A stretch of 38,879 nt of DNA, taken from Patescibacteria group bacterium. GTDB taxonomy: Bacteria; Patescibacteriota; Gracilibacteria; UM-FILTER-43-11. Location of the stretch: assembly GCA_018813295.1 (NCBI GenBank), contig JAHJBZ010000044.1, positions 1-38,879 on the forward strand, given 5' to 3'. The position numbers and the translations under genes are program-made. How positions within the stretch are numbered: the first letter of the stretch is position 1; each line of letters starts with the position of its first letter. Shown here piece after piece: positions 7,735 to 15,724 of the stretch. A model generated the notes under the pieces. It was given only the letters and a program-made list of their open reading frames with translations, was not told the origin of the DNA and made no database searches.

Positions 7735-9120
7735 CTATTTCGGCACCACCTCTGTCCCCCCAGCCCCATCTTTCACAATCCACTTCCCGGATTCCTGAAT
7801 CTTATCCCTAATTTCATCAGCCTTGGCCCAGTCTTTGTTATCGCGAGCTTCATTGCGCTCCAAAATCCATTGGGTAATTTGTGGTGGTAATTCAAATTCA
7901 ATTGGCTCATCCAATTTCAACCCCAAAACAGTATCCATTTTCTTAATTGTGGACAATTTATCAGCATCTTTTATGGACACATCGTCCATAAGCTCCCAGG
8001 CCATAGCAAGCGCTTGAGGCATATTAAGGTCATCACTAATAGCGTCCATAAATTTGTCGATATAACCCTGGTCAATCTCGCCTTCGGTATCACCGAGGGC
8101 CATTACTTTTTCACGCAATCTTCGGAATCCTGTTCGCGCTGCATCCACTCCATCCCAATCAAATGCCAACTCTTTTCTGTAATGCGACTGGAGACAGAAA
8201 TAACGATAATCCATTGGGTCATAACCTTTCTGAATCAATGTAGCAATAGTCAAAAAATTCTCACCGGACTTCGCCATTTTTTCTTTGTCCTTCATCACCA
8301 AAAAGTTCCCATGCATCCAATATTTCACCCAAGGATGCTTTCCGCTCGCCCCTTCCGCCTGCGCAATTTCATTGGTGTGATGAACCGGAATATGATCAAT
8401 TCCACCGCAGTGAATATCAAATTGATCACCGAGATATCTTGAGCTCATCGCACTACACTCAATATGCCAACCGGGAAAACCACGTCCCCATGGCGAGTCC
8501 CACTGCATCTCCTGATCACCGTGTTTTGATTCTACAAACCAAAGTACAAAGTCATGTGGATTCTTTTTATTTGGGTCCACCTCAACTCTTGCAACAGCTT
8601 CCGACTCTTGTTTTTCTAATTGTCCGAGCTCTTTGTAATGCTCGAATTTCGAAGTATCGTAATATACATTCCCGTTTTCACCGATATATGTAAATCCATT
8701 TTCCTCCAATTGTTTAATCTGATCGATCATTTCCTCAACATGATCAGTCGCCTTTGGTTTAGCAGTTGGTTTTAATAAATTGAGCCGATCCATATCCTCC
8801 AAAAATGCCTGAGTATAGTACTCCGCAATCTCCCAAACAGTCTTTTTCTCACGCTCGGCGCCCTTTTTCATTTTGTCTTCACCCTCATCCGCATCCGAAG
8901 TCAGATGCCCAACATCCGTAATATTCATCACATGATTTACGATATATCCGTTAAACTCAAGCGCTCTACGCAAAAAATCCTCAAACACATAAGTTCTCAA
9001 ATTTCCAATATGCGCATAGTTATAAACAGTCGGCCCACAACAATACAAACCAACTTTATCAGGTTTTGCTGGTTCGAATTCTTCTTTTTGGCGAGTTAGG
9101 GTGTTGAAAAATTTCATCAT
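7735..9120 (-). CDS. cysS: Cysteinyl-tRNA synthetase
   Basis: 461 residues, the normal length. It charges tRNA-Cys with cysteine using ATP. The class I HIGH-type motif is AHIGN (36-40), after CCGPTVYN, whose Cys27/28 includes a zinc ligand. Further zinc ligands lie in the WHIECSAMS and HHTNEIAQ segments. The KMSKS loop reads KMAKS, a common tolerated variant. The C-terminal DALR-like helical region and the LERNEARDNKDWAKADEIRD tail are in place. The start MMKFFNTL offers two adjacent ATG codons. It is divergent from the GT2 gene, 100 bases away. Confidence 0.98.
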   Translation of the reverse strand: MMKFFNTLTRQKEEFEPAKPDKVGLYCCGPTVYNYAHIGNLRTYVFEDFLRRALEFNGYIVNHVMNITDVGHLTSDADEGEDKMKKGAEREKKTVWEIAEYYTQAFLEDMDRLNLLKPTAKPKATDHVEEMIDQIKQLEENGFTYIGENGNVYYDTSKFEHYKELGQLEKQESEAVARVEVDPNKKNPHDFVLWFVESKHGDQEMQWDSPWGRGFPGWHIECSAMSSRYLGDQFDIHCGGIDHIPVHHTNEIAQAEGASGKHPWVKYWMHGNFLVMKDKEKMAKSGENFLTIATLIQKGYDPMDYRYFCLQSHYRKELAFDWDGVDAARTGFRRLREKVMALGDTEGEIDQGYIDKFMDAISDDLNMPQALAMAWELMDDVSIKDADKLSTIKKMDTVLGLKLDEPIEFELPPQITQWILERNEARDNKDWAKADEIRDKIQESGKWIVKDGAGGTEVVPK

Positions 9121-9180
9121 TTTTTATTTACAAAACCAGTGTAAATCAAAAATCGCAAATCTCAAATCACAAATCATACC

Positions 9181-9207
9181 CCTTGCCTTTGCCTTTGCCT
9201 TTGCCTA
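9181..9207 (+). repeat. CCTTTG hexamer tandem repeat
   Basis: About four and a half copies of CCTTTG/CCTTTGC-phase hexamers lie in the cysS-GT2 gap, ending 14 bases before the GT2 ATG. Confidence 0.8.
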
Positions 9208-9220
9208 CACTGCAAGTGTT

Positions 9221-10132
9221 ATGAAACTCTCCGTAATCATCCCCACACACAATCGCGCTGACGTCCTAAAAACATGTCTCGAAAAAGTAATCGCCCAGCA
9301 AGGCGTGGATTTTGAAGTAATTGTGGTAGACGACGGGTCAACAGATCATACGGAAAAAATCGTAAAACAATTTATCGACCCCGAAGGCGCGCAATCGATT
9401 GCGCGCCTTCGGGGAACCGACATCCGTTACATCAAACAGTCTGGATCTCACCAAGCCGTTGCCCGCAATCGCGGAGTCGAAGTCGCAACCGGCGAAATTA
9501 TCGTATTTATTGGCGATGATATATTCGTAGAACCTGAATTTTTGATAAAACACCACGATCGCCACACAGAAAACCCCGATGAAAATGTGGTCGTTCTTGG
9601 TTTTACCACCTGGGATCCAAATTTGCCTAAAATCACCAAGTATATGCGATTTTTGGAGGATTCCGGCTGGCAATTTGGCTACAAATTCCTACACCCAAAA
9701 TGGATTGGGCGGATGGATCCATTTAAATTTTTCTACACATCCAACATTTCCCTCAAAAAATCGTTTCTGGAAAAAGAAAAATTCAATGAGGATTTTCTAT
9801 TCTACGGATGGGAAGATATAGAACTTGGTTATCGTTTATGGAAACATCACGATATGAAAATGTATTACGAACCACAGGCAATTGCTTACCACCACCATTA
9901 CATCGATGAAACAGATTTGGTAAAAAAAATGAGAAATGTAGGAAAATCCGCATTGCATTTTCAGCACCTGCAACCAGATATCCAAATAATTCCAAGAGGG
10001 ATGAAGGCGATGGTCTTAAAGCTGGCAAGTAACAAATATACCCTCCCAATATTCCGTCTGCTCGGCAAAAACACATATTACAAGCTGAAATCCTGGAATG
10101 AATTTTTTCATGGAGTTGAAGAAGAATTTTAA
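9221..10132 (+). CDS. Glycosyltransferase family 2
   Basis: 303 residues from the ATG at 9221. The open frame extends further upstream, but residues there are repeat-derived and MKLSVIIPTHNRAD is the typical GT2 start. A GT-A fold is indicated by VIVVDDGSTDHTE (nucleotide-sugar binding), a GDDIF segment in the DxD position, and a late GWEDIELGYRLW motif with the catalytic acid. No membrane segment is visible; the C-terminus (KLKSWNEFFHG) may be peripheral. It likely transfers a sugar in surface glycan synthesis, consistent with the nearby O-antigen-ligase-like gene. A 36-base perfect palindrome lies in frame at residues about 53-65. Donor and acceptor cannot be told. Confidence 0.9.
   Translation: MKLSVIIPTHNRADVLKTCLEKVIAQQGVDFEVIVVDDGSTDHTEKIVKQFIDPEGAQSIARLRGTDIRYIKQSGSHQAVARNRGVEVATGEIIVFIGDDIFVEPEFLIKHHDRHTENPDENVVVLGFTTWDPNLPKITKYMRFLEDSGWQFGYKFLHPKWIGRMDPFKFFYTSNISLKKSFLEKEKFNEDFLFYGWEDIELGYRLWKHHDMKMYYEPQAIAYHHHYIDETDLVKKMRNVGKSALHFQHLQPDIQIIPRGMKAMVLKLASNKYTLPIFRLLGKNTYYKLKSWNEFFHGVEEEF
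9379..9414. repeat. 36-bp perfect palindrome inside the GT2 gene
   Basis: Arms 9379-9396 and 9397-9414 are perfectly complementary with no loop. The arm contains GAAGGCGCG, shared with the intergenic palindrome at 14084-14125. It is read in frame as PEGAQSIARLRG, just after the DDGST motif region. Confidence 0.95.
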
Positions 10133-10196
10133 TCCGCGTAAGTTGCTTTTTATACGTTTTTTCCTTAAGATAAATCGTAGTTTCAAATATAAAATT

Positions 10197-11681
10197 ATGA
10201 ATAAAAAAATCATTAAAACCCTCGCAATTATTTTGGTGTTAATGGCACCAATCCTTTTAACCGGATGCCTGAAGAAAAAATGTCCCGACCCCACAGATAA
10301 CATCCCCGGCACCAGCACCTTTAGAAGTGATTGTCCTTACGAAGAAGAAGACGGAACAATATCAGGAACGCGCTATTTGGATTTTTATTTTGTGTATGAC
10401 GACACAGACGCTTTTAAAGAACAAATTCAGGCTTTTCAAAGCAAAAACCCCGGTCTTGTTATCCGCACCAAAAAATTTGTTGATTTAGATGAATATGAAG
10501 ATTTGGTTATCAATGAAATTGCAGAAGGCGAAGGTCCTGATGTATTTATGATTCACAACTCCTGGCTCACAAAACACTACAAAAAACTCATGCCATTACC
10601 CCTCGACCAGCCAATCGTGATGAACGCAGATCTTTTCCGACAAACATTCTTTCAGGCAGCAGCCGACGATCTGATAATCGACGAGCGAATATATGGCATG
10701 CCGCTTTCCATCGACAACTTAGCCATTTTCTATAACGAACAGTATTTCAAAGATCTAATCGCCACCACGGATGAACCTGGTGATTTATGGGAAGATATCA
10801 AAGAACAGGTATTCCAACTGACCAAACGCGACAACAGCCCAGAACGCTTTTCTCTCGCTGGTATAGCACTGGGCCGCGCAGATAATATCTCAAGTGCAGT
10901 CGACATTTTACTCGGAATGATGCTCCAGTACGGCACCGAATTTTATGATGAAAAAGAAGAGCAGGCTATTTTTGCGAATCAGCAGTCCGGTACAAGTGGC
11001 ATAGATAAACCCGGTGTAGCAGCTTTTGAACTCTTCACCAGCTTCGGTCTGCCCAGCTACAAAAATTACAGCTGGAACGAAACTATCACCGGTTATGTGC
11101 CAGAAGACATGGAAATCAATCCATTCATACGTGGCAAGGTAGCAATGATTATCGGTTATCCATATTTGTACGATACGATTGTAAACGCCATCCAAAATCA
11201 ACAAAAAGCAGGCGGAGAACACATTGATGTAGAAGATGTTGGCATCGCCCCTTTTCCACAACTAATCAGCGGACAAGAAGCAACTAAACGAGACACTTAC
11301 GCAAGTTACTTTCCACTTGCAGTTGCACGCACAACCGACATGTCCAATACTGCATGGTCATTCATCCAGTTCCTTACAAGTGCAGATGCTTTGCAGACTT
11401 ATCACAAAATAACCAACCGCCCTACAAGCCGCAAAGATATGGTTACAGAACAGCAAACGGAAGCTCTATTCGGCACATTTGCATATCAGGCCTCTTTTGC
11501 TAAGAGTTATACGATTTATGATGACGCCTCTTACAGAACAGTTTTTGAAAATGCTATTCAAGATGTTGTCAAAAACATATTAACACCAGAAGAAGCCTTA
11601 GAAGAGGCGCAGGGAAAAATTACTTGTGTTGTTAAAAGGGAAAAAGGTCTAATTGATTCTGGAACAGATTGCGATATTTAG
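10197..11681 (+). CDS. Extracellular solute-binding lipoprotein (ABC transporter, family 1 type)
   Basis: 494 residues from the ATG at 10197. The frame is open upstream, but MNKKIIKTLAIILVLMAP followed by lipobox LTGC (21-24) is a clear lipoprotein signal, so Cys24 would be lipidated and LspA (encoded at 15090-15560) would cleave it. The mature part has the two-lobed sugar-binding protein look: KSKNPGLVIRTKKF, GPDVFMIHNSWL, YGMPLSIDNLAIFYN, a hinge around GKVAMIIGYPY, and the late WSFIQFLTSADAL. It would deliver a carbohydrate or similar solute to an ABC permease. No permease genes are adjacent, which is odd for this family. Another role, such as oligosaccharide sensing, is possible. Confidence 0.88.
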   Translation: MNKKIIKTLAIILVLMAPILLTGCLKKKCPDPTDNIPGTSTFRSDCPYEEEDGTISGTRYLDFYFVYDDTDAFKEQIQAFQSKNPGLVIRTKKFVDLDEYEDLVINEIAEGEGPDVFMIHNSWLTKHYKKLMPLPLDQPIVMNADLFRQTFFQAAADDLIIDERIYGMPLSIDNLAIFYNEQYFKDLIATTDEPGDLWEDIKEQVFQLTKRDNSPERFSLAGIALGRADNISSAVDILLGMMLQYGTEFYDEKEEQAIFANQQSGTSGIDKPGVAAFELFTSFGLPSYKNYSWNETITGYVPEDMEINPFIRGKVAMIIGYPYLYDTIVNAIQNQQKAGGEHIDVEDVGIAPFPQLISGQEATKRDTYASYFPLAVARTTDMSNTAWSFIQFLTSADALQTYHKITNRPTSRKDMVTEQQTEALFGTFAYQASFAKSYTIYDDASYRTVFENAIQDVVKNILTPEEALEEAQGKITCVVKREKGLIDSGTDCDI

Positions 11682-11725
11682 TTTGTTCCTATACCTAGTC
11701 GCAACCAGGCACTAGGCACACTTTT

Positions 11726-12994
11726 ATGTTAAACAAACTTAATCAAATTCTCTGGGGCACATTTCTCTTCACATTCCCTTTTAGTTTACGTTTTGTTGTA
11801 TACGAACAATTTAGCTACCGCTTCGGCAACTTTAACCCCTGGGTCACCGGCTTCATATATCTACCAGAGATTCTTTTGGGAGTTGTTTTTATATTATGGC
11901 TGATTGAAAAATTTCGCATTTTGCATTTCACATTTCGCATTTCATGGAGCTGGATTCTATTATTCTTATTTATTGTCAACGCTGGCGTCATCACGTTCTT
12001 AAACGGCAACCTAATCTTGTTTGGATTTTTTGCATTGCGAATTTTAGAAGCAATCATAATTTACCTGCTCATTGTCGATCAGCTTTTACCACCAAAAACT
12101 ATCATCAAAATCCTGCTCGCCGCAGCCTCACTGCAGATAATCTGGGGGTGGATGCAATGGAAATTAAACCATTCACTCGGTTTAACCTGGCTTGGCGAAG
12201 CAGTCGTAAGTTCTGAAACCATGGGTGTGGCAAAAACAGACGTTGCTGAAGGAATAAAACAAATCCGTCCATATGGCTCCTTCCTGCACCCAAACATTCT
12301 GGCGGCATATTTAATGGTAATTATGTTCATCAGCCTATCATACCTGAAAAAATACCGTCTCCTCTTTTGGCTGATTTTCCTCACTGGCGGAATTTATTTT
12401 ACTCATAGCAGGGCAGCTGCACTAATCACCTTAGTCGGTTTCGGCGCCATCATTCTTTTCTCGTTTCTTAAAGAAATTAAGATCAAAAGATGGATATCAT
12501 TAATCACTCTCATCATCTTAATACTCGGCAACGTATGGTTTTTTCAAAATAGTTATGCAGTAAAAATAACAGACACTTCCTGGCAGGAACGCTTAGAACA
12601 AAACGTCATCAGTCACAATATGTTTTGGCAAAATCCTATAGGTGTCGGTACCAGCAATTTTACTTTAGAAATGGAAAATTTTTCTGCGGACAAATTAATG
12701 CCATGGAATTTTCAGCCCGTACACAACACATACTTCTTAGCCTTAAACGAAACTGGAGCACAAGGGCTCATACTCTTGCTAATTGCCATTGCCATTATTT
12801 TTTATCGTTATTGGAAAACTCCTCCAGACGGTTTTCTCGGAGACAGCAATTTTATCCCACTTCTTGTCCTGGTCCTGATAGCCCCATTCGACCATTTTTT
12901 ATGGGACAGCTTCATCGGCATAATTTTAATTGCAATAACTATTGGCTTCTTCCGTACGAATATTAATCCAGAATCAATTGAAAGCAATTTATAA
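11726..12994 (+). CDS. O-antigen ligase / polymerase-like membrane protein
   Basis: 422 residues with about ten or eleven hydrophobic segments. The larger non-membrane loop (about residues 265-325) contains the HN pair typical of the Wzy_C / WaaL family (QPVHNTYFLALNETG). A conserved Arg-containing segment, RPYGSFLHPNILAAYL, precedes it. Such proteins join or polymerise lipid-linked glycans at the outer side of the membrane. The start ATG 11726 gives a good first membrane helix after a short cytoplasmic end. It follows the solute-binding lipoprotein by 44 bases and overlaps the start of tsaE by 53 bases. Ligase versus polymerase cannot be decided from sequence alone. Confidence 0.82.
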   Translation: MLNKLNQILWGTFLFTFPFSLRFVVYEQFSYRFGNFNPWVTGFIYLPEILLGVVFILWLIEKFRILHFTFRISWSWILLFLFIVNAGVITFLNGNLILFGFFALRILEAIIIYLLIVDQLLPPKTIIKILLAAASLQIIWGWMQWKLNHSLGLTWLGEAVVSSETMGVAKTDVAEGIKQIRPYGSFLHPNILAAYLMVIMFISLSYLKKYRLLFWLIFLTGGIYFTHSRAAALITLVGFGAIILFSFLKEIKIKRWISLITLIILILGNVWFFQNSYAVKITDTSWQERLEQNVISHNMFWQNPIGVGTSNFTLEMENFSADKLMPWNFQPVHNTYFLALNETGAQGLILLLIAIAIIFYRYWKTPPDGFLGDSNFIPLLVLVLIAPFDHFLWDSFIGIILIAITIGFFRTNINPESIESNL

Positions 12995-14075
12995 CACCTT
13001 TAAACCAGAGGAAACAATCGACCTGGGAGAGCGCTTAGCTTACCAGCTGCAAGGCGGAGACACCGTCCTTCTCTTTGGCGATCTCGGTTCCGGAAAAACC
13101 CACTTCACAAAAGGAATCGCCCGCGGTCTCGGCATAACCGAAACCATAAAAAGCCCAACCTTCGCCTATGTAAATAAATATCCAATTGGGTCCACAGCGA
13201 AGCGGGTCCACAGCGAAGCGGGTCCACAGCGAAGCGGGTCCACAATTGGAAATTTGTATCACTATGATCTCTACCGCCTAAACCCAGGCCACGACCTAAG
13301 TTCTCTCGGTTACCATGAAACTATTGAAGACGAACGCGCCATCAACGTTGTGGAGTGGGCAGATAGACTAGCGGAAGGTTACCCTAAAAAATACGTCCGC
13401 ATTGATTTCGAAGCGAGAGATGAGACTCACAAAATCACCATTGAATTCATAGACCCTGAAATCGTTCCGGAAAATGAAATCGAAAATTTTTTCGAAGAAT
13501 GGAGCACGCCTCTCCATGTCCGCGCCCACATAAAACAGGTTACAAATGTGGCTATACAAATCGCGCAAAATTACATCCAAAAAGGCGAAATAATCAATCT
13601 CAATCTCCTATATTCCGCCGCCATGATGCACGATATTGCCCGTATTTGCGATTTCAGAACATTAGATAAAGATCAATTTTCCGAAGAGATCAAAGATGAA
13701 GCATGGGAAAAATGGAAAGAGCAGAGAAAGAAGTATGGGGGGCAGCACCATGCGGATATCGCAGCTAAATTTTTTGAAGATATTGGATATCCAAAAACCG
13801 CCAAATTAGTTTATATACATAAATCACGTGTCATTGCAGAAGAGCCGCAGTCCATCAACTCTCTCGAAAAAAAGATAATGTATTACTCCGACAAACGCGT
13901 TAAACACGATGAAATAGTCGATTTAAAAGAACGCTTTCGCGATGGCTGGGAAAGATATGGAAAATATGATGATCCAAAAACCCGCAAGTTATTTGAAAAA
14001 GTCGAAGAGCGAACTTTTGAATTGGAGAAGGAATTATTTGAGGGGTTGGGTATCGGTCCTGAGGATATAAAATAA
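12942..14075 (+). CDS. tsaE: TsaE (tRNA t6A ATPase) fused to an HD phosphohydrolase domain
   Basis: 377 residues, more than twice a normal TsaE. Residues about 18-170 are TsaE: Walker A GDLGSGKT (46-53), SPTFAYVN (71-78), HYDLYRL (107-113) and NVVEWAD (135-141). TsaE drives threonylcarbamoylation of A37 with TsaB/TsaD. Residues about 190-377 are an HD-domain protein: HVRAH (192-196), MMHDIA with His230-Asp231, a GGQHH at 266-270, and a YIHKSR helix. HD proteins often cleave phosphoesters such as nucleotides. An in-frame repeat insert occupies residues about 82-102. The only ATG (12942) overlaps the previous gene by 53 bases; a TTG at 12978 (then LKAIYNTFKP) is an alternative start and leaves a 17-base overlap. 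Confidence 0.9.
   Translation: MASSVRILIQNQLKAIYNTFKPEETIDLGERLAYQLQGGDTVLLFGDLGSGKTHFTKGIARGLGITETIKSPTFAYVNKYPIGSTAKRVHSEAGPQRSGSTIGNLYHYDLYRLNPGHDLSSLGYHETIEDERAINVVEWADRLAEGYPKKYVRIDFEARDETHKITIEFIDPEIVPENEIENFFEEWSTPLHVRAHIKQVTNVAIQIAQNYIQKGEIINLNLLYSAAMMHDIARICDFRTLDKDQFSEEIKDEAWEKWKEQRKKYGGQHHADIAAKFFEDIGYPKTAKLVYIHKSRVIAEEPQSINSLEKKIMYYSDKRVKHDEIVDLKERFRDGWERYGKYDDPKTRKLFEKVEERTFELEKELFEGLGIGPEDIK
13188..13244 (+). repeat. 16-bp tandem repeat inserted in tsaE
   Basis: Three and a half copies of GGGTCCACAGCGAAGC are inserted between the SPTFAYVN and HYDLYRL motifs. Because 16 is not a multiple of three, the three copies are read in three different frames (GSTAKR, VHSEAG, PQRSGS). Together they add 48 bases and restore the frame. 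Flanking CCAATTG and CAATTGG form short inverted ends. Confidence 0.95.
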
Positions 14076-14083
14076 TGTAAACA

Positions 14084-14125
14084 AAAACCTGAAGGCGCGG
14101 AAACGTTTCCGCGCCTTCAGGTTTT
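14084..14125. repeat. 42-bp perfect palindrome after tsaE-HD
   Basis: Arms 14084-14104 and 14105-14125 pair perfectly, with no loop. The arm holds CCTGAAGGCGCGG, related to the GT2 palindrome at 9379-9414. It begins 8 bases after the tsaE-HD stop and ends in TTTT, so it may also act as a terminator. Confidence 0.95.
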
Positions 14126-14258
14126 AAATATAATTTTAACGCTGGAGCAATCTTGTAGATTGGTCCAGAGGTTTTGGGTATATGAAAATACTGGACCCCT
14201 CTGCAAGAGCGCTCCAGCAAAAATGGCCATCCGCGCCTTCAGGTTTTAAATATAATTT
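14109..14258. repeat. Direct repeats flanking a three-helix foldable segment
   Basis: An exact 28-base direct repeat (14109-14136 and 14231-14258) brackets a segment with three nested helices. They are GCTGGAGC 14141-14148 with 14211-14218, TCTTG 14151-14155 with 14204-14208, and CAGAGG 14166-14171 with 14198-14203. The first repeat copy overlaps the right arm of the 42-base palindrome. It may be a small mobile element or a structured RNA. Confidence 0.7.
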
Positions 14259-14259
14259 A

Positions 14260-14988
14260 TTAATCCTCTTCCCTCATTTCCTCTTCATCTTCATCATCCT
14301 CCTCAGTAGGCGCCTCAACCTCCTTATCTCCACCTAAATCCGTCTGCACATTGAGCGCATCAATGCCGTAGTATTTAAGAAAATTATCGTAAATTAGTTC
14401 CACAAGTCCTCCAACGAGCTGCAAAATTAACCAAACGATTGGCATAGCACCGAGCGTTATTACAAGCTGAGAAGTACCTGTTGCCAAAGCCATAAATGCG
14501 AGCCCAATACTTATAAAAACACCAAGTGAGATACCATAAATACCAAGCAATGAGTATTCAGCCCCTGCAAGAATTTCCATAATAAGAGCAGAGATAAATG
14601 CACTAAGCAAAAAATGTAATGCTGCAACTCCAATAACAATATCCTCATTTATATACACAGCCAGCATATAAAGTGGAATCGTCAAAAAGAAAAGAACCAG
14701 ATTAAAAAGGAATATATGGGTAATTGTTGTTTTGCGACGGCTGTATTTTTGGTTATCCATAAATGTCACCATCAGTGTCGTAACAGTATTAGCTGTTAAT
14801 GTACCAACAAAAGCCATAATAATAATGGCGAAAACCGAAATAGAAGTTACTTCTTCTCCCGCAGGGATTACCGGAAGCATAATAAAATACACAACAAAAA
14901 TAGCAAGTGTTCCGGAAACACCGCCTACAACGCCGCTTAAGAGTCGGAGAAGAAATAATGTGAATGTTAATGGTCTTTTTTCTATCAT
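14260..14988 (-). CDS. Polytopic membrane protein with acidic C-terminal tail
   Basis: 242 residues from ATG 14988. A longer frame exists, but MIEKRPLTFTLFLLRLLSG is the more natural membrane-protein start. About six hydrophobic segments are visible (near residues 8-35, 48-70, 88-108, 118-140, 148-168 and 176-200). A very acidic cytoplasmic or external tail follows (PTEEDDEDEEEMREED). No catalytic motif is recognised. The gene is 101 bases downstream of lspA on the same strand, so co-transcription is possible. Function unknown; it could be a small transporter or an assembly factor, but nothing in the sequence decides. Confidence 0.75.
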   Translation of the reverse strand: MIEKRPLTFTLFLLRLLSGVVGGVSGTLAIFVVYFIMLPVIPAGEEVTSISVFAIIIMAFVGTLTANTVTTLMVTFMDNQKYSRRKTTITHIFLFNLVLFFLTIPLYMLAVYINEDIVIGVAALHFLLSAFISALIMEILAGAEYSLLGIYGISLGVFISIGLAFMALATGTSQLVITLGAMPIVWLILQLVGGLVELIYDNFLKYYGIDALNVQTDLGGDKEVEAPTEEDDEDEEEMREED

Positions 14989-15089
14989 TTTATTTCTATT
15001 AATAAATAAACAATTGATATGTAACAATTGACATATGACATGTGACATGTGACTTCTTGGTCAATTGTCAATTGTCAAAGGTCAATTGT

Positions 15090-15560
15090 CTATGTTTTAG
15101 AATCAGAGAGCATTGCAAGGAACAATCCAATCAATCCAACCGTTACTCCGATATCCGCAATATTGAATACAGGGATAGGTTTTAAAACGATAAAATCGAT
15201 TACATAACCTTGCACGATGCGATCAATCAAGTTACCAACCGCACCACCCATGATTATACCGAATAAAAGTGGTTTAAGAAACTGACGTTTTTTGCTGGAA
15301 AAAATATATTGATATCCAACATGCAGTAATATCGCCAAAACAACTAGCGACCCAATTATCTGCACCATCATTGGCAAACCTATACCAAAAGCAATGCCAC
15401 TATTTGTTTGAAAATCAGTCAGATAAAAGAAGTTTTTAATAAAAATAATCGGCTTATAAGAAAAGTATGTTACCCATAGTTTTGTAATCACGTCTAATAA
15501 GAGCAAGATGGCACCAGAGATAATTGCGATTGTATAATGATGTTTTATAGTGTTTTTCAT
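15090..15560 (-). CDS. lspA: Lipoprotein signal peptidase (SPase II)
   Basis: 156 residues, the normal length, with four membrane helices. It cleaves prolipoproteins before the lipidated Cys. Visible family motifs are TNSGIAFGIG (the N-x-G-x-AF block), GGAVGNLIDRI with the first catalytic Asp, VIDFI, and FNIADIGVTVG with the second catalytic Asp. The N-terminus (YTIAIISGAILLLLDVITKLWV) carries the conserved D-x-x-T-K. The likely substrate in this window is the solute-binding lipoprotein at 10197-11681. The promoter region is shared with the divergent ftsW/rodA gene and includes a palindrome. Confidence 0.97.
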   Translation of the reverse strand: MKNTIKHHYTIAIISGAILLLLDVITKLWVTYFSYKPIIFIKNFFYLTDFQTNSGIAFGIGLPMMVQIIGSLVVLAILLHVGYQYIFSSKKRQFLKPLLFGIIMGGAVGNLIDRIVQGYVIDFIVLKPIPVFNIADIGVTVGLIGLFLAMLSDSKT

Positions 15561-15616
15561 TAGAACTATATTAATGAATAATTACCAATTTACAAATCAC
15601 AAATTATAACCCCATC

Positions 15617-15647
15617 CGTAGAGACGTTGCATTGCAACGTCTCTACG
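15617..15647. repeat. 31-bp palindrome, GTAGAGACGTTGCA type
   Basis: Fifteen-base arms CGTAGAGACGTTGCA pair perfectly around a single central base. The same sequence, as reverse complement, is present at 32139-32169. Confidence 0.95.
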
Positions 15648-15691
15648 TGGTTTGGGGCTTTTGAATTTGGGATTTTCGCGTATAATGTTTC

Positions 15692-15700
15692 TGCTATAAT
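15692..15700 (+). promoter_or_regulatory. Extended -10 promoter for ftsW/rodA
   Basis: TGCTATAAT is a perfect extended -10 box, 24 bases before the TTG start at 15725. No good -35 at the right distance is seen. A second TATAAT lies at 15681-15686. Confidence 0.6.
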
Positions 15701-15724
15701 TACCATCCAGTTAATATAAATTTT

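Noticed and set aside
8089-8106. CTCGCCTTCGGT word in cysS as another inserted palindrome
   Set aside because: It shares an arm word with 19243-19274, but has no complete second arm and the residues fit a normal CysRS.
9101-9220. Upstream extension of the GT2 frame
   Set aside because: The extra residues come from CCTTTG repeats and AT-rich spacer. The GT2 fold begins at MKLSVIIPTHN.
10098-10196. Upstream extension of the solute-binding lipoprotein
   Set aside because: It would put 33 residues before a perfect lipoprotein signal and overlaps the end of the GT2 gene.
14989-15048. Upstream extension of the membrane protein before lspA
   Set aside because: The sequence is built of spacer words (ACATGTGACATGTGAC-like) and the natural start is MIEKRPLTF.
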